Shown here: positions 1 through 7,933 of the stretch, in pieces
Layout: each line of letters opens with the position of its first letter
Numbering within the stretch: the first letter of the stretch is position 1
From: Monoplex corrugatus
Taxonomy: Eukaryota; Mollusca; Gastropoda; Littorinimorpha; Ranellidae
Direction: 5' to 3'
Assembly: GCA_030674185.1 (NCBI GenBank)
Contig: CM060305.1
Coordinates: 166,657,736-166,680,235, forward strand
Length of the DNA stretch: 22,500 nt
Made by a program: the position numbers and the translations under genes
Notes under the pieces: generated by a model
What the model saw: the letters and a program-made list of their open reading frames with translations, nothing else
What the model was told of the DNA's origin: nothing
Database searches by the model: none

Positions 1-415
1 TCTCTCTTTCTCTGTGAACTTAATTCCACCTCTAGCATCTCTCTCTCTCTGTGAATCTAATTCCACTCCAGTATCTCTCTCTGTTTCTGTCTCTCTTTCT
101 CTGTGAACTTAATTCCACCTCTAGCATCTCTCTCTCTCTGTGAATCTAATTCCAACTCCAGCATCTCTCTCTGTTTCTGTCTCTCTTTCTCTGTGAACTT
201 AATTCCACCTCTAGCATCTCTCTCTCTCTGTGAATCTAATTCCACCTCCAGCATCTCTCTCTGTTTCTGTCTCTTTCTCTGTGAACTTAATTCCACCTCT
301 AGCATCTCTCTCTCTCTGTGAATCTAATTCCACTTCCAGCATCTCTCTCTCTCTCTCTCTCTCTCTGAATCTAATTCCACCTCTAGCATCTCTCTCTCTG
401 TCTCTCTCTCTATGA
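1..415. repeat. CT-rich compound tandem repeat, ~90 bp unit made of two ~45 bp halves
   Basis: The phrase CTGTGAACTTAATTCCACCT recurs at about 12, 101, 191 and 279, so the unit is 88-90 bases. Each unit holds two related halves, one with 'gtgaacttaattccacctc' and one with 'gtgaatctaattccac', separated by CT dinucleotide runs. Both strands stay open for 60-80 codons (minus strand: runs like 'RERDARGGIKFTEKERQKQ'). That follows from a unit length divisible by three and a low-complexity sequence, not from selection on a protein. The array starts before the window. Confidence 0.9.
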
Positions 416-900
416 ATCGCTGTATCGCACGCACCCTGTCCATTCACCGGACACCCCTATCCCCTCCCCCCCCCCCCCCCGCACTCGCCCTCCCCATTCT
501 CCACCCAGAGGCAAAACCCAGTTTGTGTCTGCACTCTAATTCAAAAGGCCCATTGTGGCCGACAGTGCAGCACGTGGCACAGTGAGCCTGCCAAGTGCTG
601 GTTGGTGCTGATTGTTCACAGCCTTTGTTAACACCACTCCATCATTCGCAGACACACCAACCAACACACACAAGACACCTAACCCCCCTGCCTGCCTGCT
701 TTGCTAACACAAGGGCCACGCGCGCGTCAGTGAAGGAAGAGATGTCATGTGTGGTGGAGAGAGTTTCCAGTTTGTTCGGGAGGTATTCATCAAACTTGGA
801 CCAGTCCATATGCGCTCCACCCAAATCTGTCATGTGTGGATGTGAAACTTCCTGTACATTGCATTTGAATAAAAATTTCGTCAAATAAAACTAATATTCA
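416..900 (+). repeat. Diverged dispersed/segmental element, copy 1 (core 516-735)
   Basis: A C-rich stretch, including a ~16 base C run near 465-480, leads into a core beginning 'tttgtgtctgcactcta' at about 521. The same core recurs at 1150-1335 and 4437-4660. Shared landmarks in order are 'gtgtctgcactct', 'ttcaaa(a)gg', a CACGTGGCA box, 'ggttggtgctgattgttcac', 'ccatcat' and 'cctgcctgc'. This copy has diverged by substitutions and small indels. No protein family is recognised. The overlapping short ORFs on both strands (595-888, 642-884) have no recognisable domain. A poly(A) signal-like AATAAA lies near 867, but I do not build a gene on it. Confidence 0.65.
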
Positions 901-929
901 GATACTTTTCAGTATCTGACTAAACATCC

Positions 930-990
930 TCTCTCTCTCTCTCTCTCTCTGTGTCTCTGTCTGTCTCTCTCTCTCTGCCTCTGTCTGTCT
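930..990. repeat. CT/TCTG microsatellite
   Basis: Pure (CT)n from about 930, then interrupted 'gtctctgtctgtctct' repeats. Simple sequence only. Confidence 0.9.
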
Positions 991-1009
991 GTGTCCTTTT
1001 CGTTGATCC

Positions 1010-1345
1010 TCTCACCTATCCACATCCCAACATGTCTTTCTCTCCCAATCTCTTTACTCCTATCCGCTCCCCAGCCATCCATCAGCCTTCTCCTGTCCTC
1101 CCTTCCCCCTTTTTCTCAGTATCCATCCAGCCACGACACCATTAAAAGTTTTGTGTCTGCACTCTATTCAAAGGGCTCGTTGTTGCAGACAGAGCAAGCA
1201 CGTGGCAGAGTGCGAGTCCGCCAAATGATGGTTGGTGCTGATTGTTCACAGCTGTTCTACCACCCCTCCATCATACACACCACCTCAACACGCCTACCCT
1301 GCCTGCATGCTTGCTAATACACGAACGCATACATGAATGAAAGAG
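1010..1345 (+). repeat. Diverged dispersed/segmental element, copy 2 (core 1150-1335)
   Basis: The architecture matches copy 1: a C-rich leader, then 'ttttgtgtctgcactctatt', a CACGTGGCA box near 1200, 'ggttggtgctgattgttcac' near 1230, 'ccatcatacacacc', 'cctgcctgcatgc' and 'aatacacgaacgc'. It is closer to copy 3 than to copy 1; both carry 'ccaaatg(g)tgg' and 'agctgttc'. No coding potential is recognised. Confidence 0.65.
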
Positions 1346-1740
1346 GATGGGAGACGTTGAAGTGGTGTATGGATGAAGAAGTTAGAACGGCAATTTTGCC
1401 ACAATAACTTCGAAAGTGAACGAATGACAGCTACTTTGAATGTTAAGTGTATGAATGAATCAGCAGTAGGCATGAATGATGAACACTTTTAACACCATCA
1501 ACAACCTGCACCTCAAGAAATACCTGTACCAAACCACGAAGACCAGGAACAAGAGAAAAGGACCCAAGGAAAAGCCAACAAGGAACTGAACTCAGAACCA
1601 CTCTGTCCACATATAGCCAACATATGACTCTCACCAACACAAGCCCCCAAAGCAATCCACTGGAGAACAAAGACCAAAGAAAAAAGGAGGAGACACCACC
1701 ATGAACATCATTCTGAAAGAACAAAAAATGAGACAGCAAA
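1346..1740. other. Unrecognised, non-repetitive stretch
   Basis: This part is A-rich on the plus strand. A minus-strand ORF of 140 codons (1443-1865) crosses it, but its N-terminal third is the translated GA tract (LSLSLS) and the remainder shows no domain I know. No element ends or duplications are evident. Confidence 0.5.
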
Positions 1741-1742
1741 AC

Positions 1743-1744
<2 letters not shown>

Positions 1745-1798
<54 letters not shown>

Positions 1799-1852
1799 AG
1801 AGAAGAGAGAAAGAGACAGAGAGAGAGAGAGACAGAGAGACACAGAGAGAGA
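1745..1852. repeat. GA microsatellite with short interruptions
   Basis: A purine tract of GAGAGA interrupted by single-base changes (agg, aag, aca) and ending at 'gaataatgcatgc'. Polypurine tracts like this can form triplex (H-DNA) structures. Confidence 0.95.
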
Positions 1853-1962
1853 ATAATGCATGCACTATCTCTGTCCATCTAAGTTTATTGTTTTCAAATT
1901 ATATATAGATTAATAGTAGATTCCCTATACTTTCCCACGTTCTGTGATCTCAAAAAACAAAA

Positions 1963-1965
<3 letters not shown>
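1853..1965. other. AT-rich spacer between GA tracts
   Basis: AT-rich sequence containing 'attatatatagattaata'. No gene or element is recognised. Confidence 0.5.
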
Positions 1966-2052
<87 letters not shown>

Positions 2053-2098
2053 CAGAGAGAGAGAGAGAAAGAGAAAGAGAGAGAGAGAGAGAGAGAGG
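1966..2098. repeat. GA/GACA microsatellite
   Basis: (GA)n with embedded (GACA)n blocks ('gacagacagacagacag'), ending in 'gagagggg' followed by an A10 run. The ORFs read here (RERERE, LSLSLS) are artefacts of the repeat. Confidence 0.95.
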
Positions 2099-2144
2099 GG
2101 TAAAAAAAAAAGGAATGGAAACAGAAAGACAGATTCACCTCTGA

Positions 2145-4130
2145 AACTGATCTTTTCCCCTCTCTCAGCATATCCATCTCCAGTCTCCCCAAACTACTTA
2201 TCTCTGTACTCTATCAACCTATCCATCTCCAACATCTCTTTCTCTCAGCCTATCCATCCCCAGCATCTCTCTCAGTATACCCATCTCCAACATCTGTCTC
2301 TCAGCATACTCATCCATGATATCTCTCTCAGCATACCAATCTCCTGATCTCTCTCTCTCTGTGTCTACCCCCCCCCCCTTAGCCTTCTCACCTCCAACAT
2401 CTCTCTCTCTCTCTCTCTCTCTCAAGCTATTCATTTCTAACATATCTCTCTCAGCATACTGATCCCTAATGTCTTTCTCAGCATATGCATCTCCTACATC
2501 CCTCTTTCTCAGCCCAGTCATCTCCAACATCTCTCTCAGCATAATCATGTCCAAATTCTCTCAGCGTAATCATCTCTAACATCTCTCAGCATAATCATGT
2601 CCAACATCTCTCTCAGCGTAATCATCTCCAACATCTCTCTCAGCATAATCATCTCCAACATCTCTCTCAGCATAATCATCTCAAACATCTCTCTCACCAT
2701 AATCATCTCAAACATCTCTCTCACCATAATCATCTCAAACATCTCTCTCACCATAATCATCTCAAACATCTCTCTCAGCCAACCTATCCAACATCTCTCT
2801 CAGCATAATCATCTCCAACATCTCTCTCAGTATTAATCATCTCCAACATCTCTCTCAGTATTAATCATCTCCAACATCTCTCTCAGCATTATCATCTCCA
2901 ACATCTCTCTCAGTATTAATCATCTCCAACATCTCTCTCAGCATTAATCATCTCCAACACTCTCTCAGCATAATCATCTCCAACATTTCTCTCAGCATAA
3001 TCATGTCCAACATCTCTCTCAGCATAATCATCTCCAACATCTCTCTCAGCATAATCATCTCCAACATCTCTCTCAGCATAATCATGTCCAACATCTCTCT
3101 CAGCGCAATCATGTCCAACATCTCTCTCAGCATTAATCATCTCCAACATCTCTCTCAGCATAATCATCTCCAACATCTCTCTCAGCATAATCATGTCCAA
3201 CATCTGTCTCAGCATAATCATCTCCAACATATCTCAGCATAATCATCTCCAACATCTCTCAGCATAATCATGTCCAACATCTCTCTCAGCATAATCATCT
3301 CCAACATCTCTCTCAGCATAATCATGTCCAACATCTCTCTCAGCATAATCATCTCCAACATCTCTCAGCATAATCAACTCCAACATCTCTCTCAGCATTA
3401 TCGTGTCCAACATCTCTCTCAGCATAATCATCTCCAACATCTCTCTCAGCATAATCATCTCCAACATCTCTCTCAGCGCAATCATGTCCAACATCTCTCT
3501 TAGCATAATCATCTCCAACATCTGTCTCAGCATAATCATCTCCAACATCTCTCTCAGCATAATCATCTCCAACATCTCTCTCAGCATAATCATGTCCAAC
3601 GTCTCTCCCAGCATAATCATCTCCAACATCTCTCTCAGCATAATCATGTCCAACATCTCTCTCAGCATAATCATGTCCAACATCTCTCTCAGCATAATCA
3701 TGTCCAACATCTCTCTTAGCATAATCATCTCCAACATCTCTCAGCATAATCATCTCCAACATCTCTCTCAGCATAATCATCTCCAACATCTCTCTCAGCA
3801 TAATCATCTCAAACATCTCTCTCAGCATAATCATCTCCAACATCTCTCTCAGCATAATCATCTCCAACATCTCTCTCAGCATAATCGTGTCCAACATCTC
3901 TCTCAGCATAATCATCTCCAACATCTCTCTCAGTATAATCATGTCCAACATCTCTCTCAGCATAATCATGTCCAACATCTCTCTCAGCCAACCTATCCAA
4001 CATCTATCTCTCAACATACCTATCTCTCTTACTCCCTCAGCCGAAGCATCTCCAACATCTCTCTCAGAATACCCATCTCCAACATCTCTCTATCTCTCAG
4101 CATACCCATCTCCAAAGAATCCCCTTCTTC
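2145..4130. repeat. Minisatellite with ~27 bp unit, homogeneous about 2540-4015
   Basis: The unit is 27 bases and contains ATCTCCAACATCTCTCTCAG followed by 'cataatc'. About 55 near-identical copies fill 2540-4015. Variants include 'atgtcc' for 'atctcc', 'cagcgcaatc', 'cagtattaatc' (extra T), 'caccataatc' and units shortened by one 'tc'. The flanks (2160-2540, 4015-4130) hold progressively degenerate units with 'cagcatacccatctcc', as expected when homogenisation acts mainly in the array centre. Because 27 is divisible by three, long ORFs open on both strands (SNISLSIII on plus, MLEMIMLRE on minus, and shifted versions such as AERDVGDDY), including one of 435 codons. I regard none as genes. The plus strand has about one G per unit. 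Confidence 0.95.
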
Positions 4131-4169
4131 CTCTCACAGTCTGTATGTCTCTGCTTACCCATCTCCAAA

Positions 4170-4174
4170 CTCAC

Positions 4175-4211
<37 letters not shown>

Positions 4212-4274
4212 GTCCACTTACATTAATTTCGAACCTTGGCTTTATCTCCCTTTCTCCACAGTCTCATTGATCTC

Positions 4275-4317
<43 letters not shown>

Positions 4318-4320
4318 ACC
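4170..4320. repeat. CT and CA microsatellites
   Basis: (CT)n at about 4176-4192 runs into (CA)n at 4191-4211. A second CT/CTGT tract covers about 4268-4316. Confidence 0.9.
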
Positions 4321-4329
4321 ACTTTTTCT

Positions 4330-4690
4330 TTCTTTCTGTTTGTCATGTCTCTCCACAATACATCCCACCCCTTACCTCCCCCCCACCACCACCCATCCCC
4401 CACCTGCTCCCATCCACCCCAATCCCCGGGCCAGATACAAACCCATTTGTGTCTGCACTCTATTCAAAGGGCCCATTGTTGCAGACGGCAGCAGCACGTG
4501 GCAGACTGTAAGCCTGCCAAATGGTGGTTGGTGCTGATTGTTCACAGCTGTTCAACCACCCCCCTCCATCATACACATTTCCATCATACCCTGCCTGCAT
4601 GCTGCTTGGCTGATACACGCATGCATGCACGCACGCACGCGCGCACGCACACGAATGCATCACGTGAGGTGGTGGTTATGATGGTGGGAA
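4330..4690 (+). repeat. Diverged dispersed/segmental element, copy 3 (core 4437-4660)
   Basis: Third direct copy of the element at 516 and 1150, again preceded by a CT tract and a C-rich leader ('ccccccaccaccacccat'). Shared blocks are 'catttgtgtctgcactctat', 'tcaaagggc', CACGTGGCAGA near 4495, 'ggttggtgctgattgttcac' near 4525, 'ccatcatacaca' and 'cctgcctgcatgc'. It ends in an alternating 'gcatgcatgcacgcacgc' tract. The leader-plus-core-plus-CT organisation repeated three times suggests a duplicated segment rather than independent insertions, but no clean boundary or target duplication is visible. Confidence 0.65.
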
Positions 4691-4959
4691 CAGAGGTACA
4701 TGTGGAGTGAGAGGGAAGGTTACCAGTTCTGATTGTTTAGGCATACACACACACACACACACACATATATATCAGCCACCGATCATCATGAATGTGGATA
4801 CGTACACAAATATGATAATCATCAAACCGTGACAGTTGTTCAATATGATCAAACTCATTGCTTTTGTGTCTGTCTGAAAGAAACGACGGTCGATCGCTGC
4901 TTAAATATTTTGTGGTATAAACTGACAAATGTCTAACAATTTTTAATGGTTAGATGGGT

Positions 4960-4962
<3 letters not shown>
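4691..4962. other. Unrecognised stretch with a short CA repeat
   Basis: (CA)n at about 4743-4765 runs into 'tatatat'. The rest shows no recognisable gene, repeat boundary or RNA. ORFs of 63-67 codons on both strands have no domain. Confidence 0.5.
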
Positions 4963-5027
<65 letters not shown>

Positions 5028-5033
5028 GGAGAG

Positions 5034-5095
<62 letters not shown>
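4963..5095. repeat. Long GA polypurine tract, ~130 bp
   Basis: Almost uninterrupted (GA)n, broken only by a few GGA steps and one GGGAGAGGGGAG block. It is the longest polypurine run in the window and a candidate for triplex formation or replication slippage. Confidence 0.95.
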
Positions 5096-5098
<3 letters not shown>

Positions 5099-5685
5099 GG
5101 GAAATAACAAAGCTTACATGAGATGGGGTGAAGGGTGTGAAGAAAAAGACTGGGAGAAAGGAAAGAGGAGAGAGACTGGAACCAATGGGGAGGTAGGCAT
5201 TATGCCAGCTTGTTTCGCTTTCTGTCTTATGACTTTAGCCTTCTTACAACTATCTGTTGATGTTTGGGGGGGATGGATATTAAATCATGTTGGCAACGTT
5301 TGTCACTTTCTTTCCCCCCCTCCACATCACTTTTGCGCTGCACGTTTCGTAGGCACAAAATGACGTTGGGACGTTTTCTAGCATTAAATGTACTGTCCAC
5401 CACATTGACTGTCATTACAAAATGGTGTTCATTTTCGTCAAAATGTGGCCATATTTCTTCAAAGATGGAAGTTGCTGGGTTAGCTGAATGGGATGTCAAC
5501 AAACTATTTTGTCACTCTTTTGAGCCCCTTTGTGGATGAGGATTTAGGAAAAAGCGACTCCGAACAGCGATGCTTTAGCAAATGGCAGTAACTGTTCTTG
5601 GCATTTAGTATAATGTCGTTCTCCTCTTCTTTTTGCGTTCGCCGTCTACATGGTCAGACTTTACCTAGCAACGAGTATGGATGTT
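5096..5685. other. Unrecognised low-copy stretch
   Basis: No repeat structure, RNA gene or protein family is recognised. Overlapping ORFs of 81-91 codons exist on both strands (5118-5363, 5227-5502, 5264-5539). None shows a signal peptide, a repeat or a domain I can name. It could be intergenic or intronic host DNA. Confidence 0.4.
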
Positions 5686-5797
5686 TACAATACAATACAA
5701 CAATACAATATATTATTTATATAGCGCAAAATCTTGATAAAATCAAATCTAAGCGCTAAAACAGACACACACACACACGCACGCACGCACACACACG

Positions 5798-5834
<37 letters not shown>

Positions 5835-6210
5835 CACACGCACACGCACACGCACACGGCTATAAATGGGGAGAAAGAATAAAAGCAATGGAAAATTATA
5901 GAGAGCATGTTATATACAATTATATATTACAATGTGATTCCCCTCCGAGTGGAGACAGGCTGCAGAGGGGATTGAGTGAGGTCAGGATTTTATGCAGAGG
6001 AGAAAAGGTGAGTTTTGAGAGCGGACTTGAAGGAGACAAAAGTAGGTTGCTGACGGACTGAGAGAGGAAGTTTGTTCCAGGAAAGTGGACCAGAAACAGA
6101 GAAGGTTTGTGGACCATAGGTATTGAGCTTAGTGCGTGGAAAGCGAAGAGTCAGAGGATCGGAGGCAGAGCGGAGGGTACGTGAGGGAACATAGATCTTA
6201 AGTCCCTATT
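5686..6210 (+). repeat. Dispersed repeat D, copy 1, with internal CA/GCAC microsatellite
   Basis: The segment 'tttatatagcgcaaaatctt' ... 'aagcgctaaaacag' at about 5712-5764, an internal CA/GCAC tract (5764-5857) and the block 'ggctataaatggggagaaag' ... 'attatagagagcat' (5858-5909) recur almost identically at 12730-12900. TAGCGC and GCGCTA form a 6 bp inverted pair. Here the element continues past the shared part into 'ggcggacttgaag'-type sequence up to about 6205, which resembles (from memory) a common dispersed gastropod repeat. It ends in a 13 bp inverted repeat (6193-6205 / 6243-6255). Non-coding; class unknown (SINE, MITE or Helitron-derived are all possible). Confidence 0.75.
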
Positions 6211-6255
6211 ACCCGGCTTGCTATGTTTTTTGATAGAGACATGGACTTAAGATCT
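6193..6255. repeat. 13 bp perfect inverted repeat, 37 bp loop
   Basis: AGATCTTAAGTCC at 6193-6205 and its exact complement GGACTTAAGATCT at 6243-6255. It lies at the right end of dispersed repeat D. It could be a terminal structure of a small element or chance. Confidence 0.6.
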
Positions 6256-6430
6256 GATATCTCCAGTTCAATCCCAGCCAGTAACATCAAAAACTGGCCT
6301 GTTCGCTACCCCATATATCTTTATGTGTTTCTGTTATTCTGGTCATGTCGACTTAGTGTTTCATGGGTTCCTTCTTTCCCCTCTCCATTTCAAGACCCGC
6401 CAGAGCAGGCTCATGGAATCTGTCAGACAA
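6256..6430. other. Unrecognised spacer before LINE-A
   Basis: No recognisable coding similarity until about 6435-6495. It may hold badly decayed LINE sequence or the target DNA of LINE-A. Confidence 0.35.
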
Positions 6431-6434
6431 CTGA

Positions 6435-6888
6435 TTGTGGTCAGTGGAGCTGAAGTCGGCCACACCTCCAGTCATTTCAATTGACACAGGTGTCATCGGC
6501 GAACTGGCAAACCGGAAGCGAACTCCAGGACGCCCACAGCTACGCTTTGTAGACGCATGCAAAAGGGACCTTAGAAGCTCAGGGATTGACCCAGGCTCTT
6601 GGGAGACTCTGGCGGAAGACAGGGCAGCGTGGCGGACAGCCGTTCAGCAAGGCGTTGTGAATGCGGAGAGGAGGAGAGCAGAAAGCGCAGATGAGAAAAG
6701 GGCTCTTCGCAAGCAACGTTCCAGAAACCAGACAATAGCGACTCAATTTGTATGTGGCAGATGTGACAGAGATTGCCACTCAAGAATCGGTCTGCACAGC
6801 CATAGCAGAAAGTGCACGTCATGACCACAACGCCTCCTGGTGCAGACTATCATCTCCTGAGATGTAAAGAGGCCGACGACGACGACAT
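6435..6888 (+). pseudogene. LINE-A: 5'-truncated non-LTR retrotransposon C-terminus with CCHC/C2H2-like finger
   Basis: The open frame 6435-6824 gives the extreme C-terminus of a LINE ORF2 polyprotein. 'GVIGELANRKRTPGRPQLRF' matches the common LINE block Y-G-E-L-A-x-G-x-R-x-x-G-R-P. Then come 'DACKRDLRSSGIDP', the 'W..LAEDRAAWR.AVQQGV' helix, a charged Ala/Arg helix, and the terminal finger CGRCDRDCHSRIGLHSHSR, ending K-C-T-S and a stop at 6822-6824. The apparent Met is not a real start: endonuclease and reverse transcriptase are missing, so this is a 5'-truncated copy. A short 3' UTR ends in (GAC)4 at 6875-6886, which looks like a microsatellite tail. Immediately after it the minus-strand LINE-C frame begins, so LINE-A probably inserted into LINE-C. 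The reading frame is intact for its whole length, suggesting a fairly young insertion. I found no target duplication. Confidence 0.85.
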
Positions 6889-7818
6889 CGCTGCAACATG
6901 TGTTCAGTTGCTTGTTCTTCTTGAAAGCAAGAGCTGGCTGGTGAAGGCTTCGGTTTAAACTTTTGGTTCATGTGTGTGCTGAAGTTGTTGTGGTTGGTGT
7001 GGAGCCTCATCAGGACCATCTGCTGCTCTCTGAACAGGTGTGACAGTCGTCCCTCTGTCGATGGCTTAAGGAGTGACGTGACGATGTTCCCCTTTTCACT
7101 GTAACCAACGCTGTTGTCTGGATGGTCTTCATTGGGTCTTTTTTTTCACCACTTCGTTTGTCCTCTGATTTCCAGGTATTCCACAATAAGCAGGGATCCA
7201 CTGGAAGACCAGTCTTGTGGTTCTTCTCTCTTGCTGGAAGGCCTTGTTCGGGTTGGTAAGCTTGTCATTCCCTAAGGCCTGGAGAACAGAGAGGGCTTCA
7301 CAGTGGAAGACCACGTGACAGCATGTATAACCACAGAGACAGCTTATACAAGTGCCAGTGTTTCTGCATGGTTGGTGGGTGCAGTGTTTGCCAGGAACAC
7401 CACCAGCTATTGAAGTTTAAGTCCCTTGGACAGAGGATATCGGATCCTCAGTGGATCACAGAGATAGTGGCTGACCAGTCAGTTTATACATATATCCATC
7501 CTTCTGTGGGTAACGCTCTTCTATCGTGGTCAATATTACAGCCTGGCGTGCTGTGCCATCTCGTACTTCCACGTGGAGTGACATAATGGACAGAAGAGCA
7601 GATTTATTATCTAGCTGTTCTAGTGCCCGTAGTTCTGGCAGTTGCAAAGGACAAAGAGAATGTCTCCTTTGGCAGGGCTTATTGATGTTGTCACAGATGT
7701 TGTGTGTGTGTTGGGGGATAGGGAAAGCTGCCGCTCCCATGGCCAAGCTGTCCAAGAGAATGTACGAAAATTTTGAGCTCACCACAGCCACGAAGATTGG
7801 ACTGCATGGAGTCTGCAA
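6886..7818 (-). pseudogene. LINE-C (distal part): RNase H domain and C-terminus of an I/Nimb-like LINE
   Basis: Read on the minus strand, degenerate frames give a linker with 'TTIEERYPQK' (about 7525), an RNase H region, and a C-terminal tail. The RNase H pieces are 'TNHAETLAL' (the block with the second catalytic acidic residue, near 7360), 'VFHCEALSVLQALGNDKL' (7315-7260; the family's third acidic residue, normally Asp, is Glu here) and 'VFQWIPAYCGIPGN' (7205-7165; family norm WIPAHCGIPGNE, so the His is Tyr). The first catalytic block (YTDGS) is destroyed. The tail reads 'DNSVGYSEKGNIVTSLLKP', 'VLMRLHTNHNNFSTHMNQ' and 'ATEHMLQRC', then breaks off at the LINE-A tail near 6886. In-frame stops and frameshifts make it dead. 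The family normally has endonuclease, RT, RNase H and a Cys-rich end. The RT-side part is at 11340-11660. Confidence 0.85.
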
Positions 7819-7865
7819 ACTGAGTATCCTTCTCTACAACAGTTTAAATACTCAGTCTGCAGCGC

Positions 7866-7933
7866 TCTTGGCGCACATAGGTTGACAACGTTCCTCACCT
7901 ACTTTCCCCCTGGACAACCTATGTGCGCCAAGA
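7866..7933. repeat. Perfect 19 bp inverted repeat at the LINE-C/LINE-B junction
   Basis: TCTTGGCGCACATAGGTTG at 7866-7884 is exactly complementary to 7915-7933, with a 30 base loop. It sits where recognisable LINE-C linker sequence stops and LINE-B coding sequence begins. It may therefore be an inversion or duplication made at the 5' end of the LINE-B insertion, as in twin-primed insertions. Confidence 0.8.

Noticed and set aside
1443..1865. 140-codon minus-strand ORF with a Leu/Ser-rich, membrane-like N-terminus
   Set aside because: The apparent hydrophobic segment is the GA microsatellite. The remaining half has no recognised domain and the opposite strand is equally open in places.
516..4660. 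tRNA-derived SINE with pol III A/B boxes in the triplicated element
   Set aside because: 'gattgttcacagc' only loosely resembles a B box (GWTCRANNC), and no A box lies at the right distance in all three copies.
3403..4710. 435-codon plus-strand ORF (SNISLSIII / QHNHLQHLS repeats)
   Set aside because: It is the 27 bp minisatellite translated. It changes apparent frame motif where units lose two bases and runs on through CT, CA and C-rich tracts, so it is not a protein.
5118..5539. Overlapping ORFs of 81-91 codons as candidate exons
   Set aside because: Open on both strands, with no domain, no convincing splice-site pairing and no conserved pattern that I can identify by eye.
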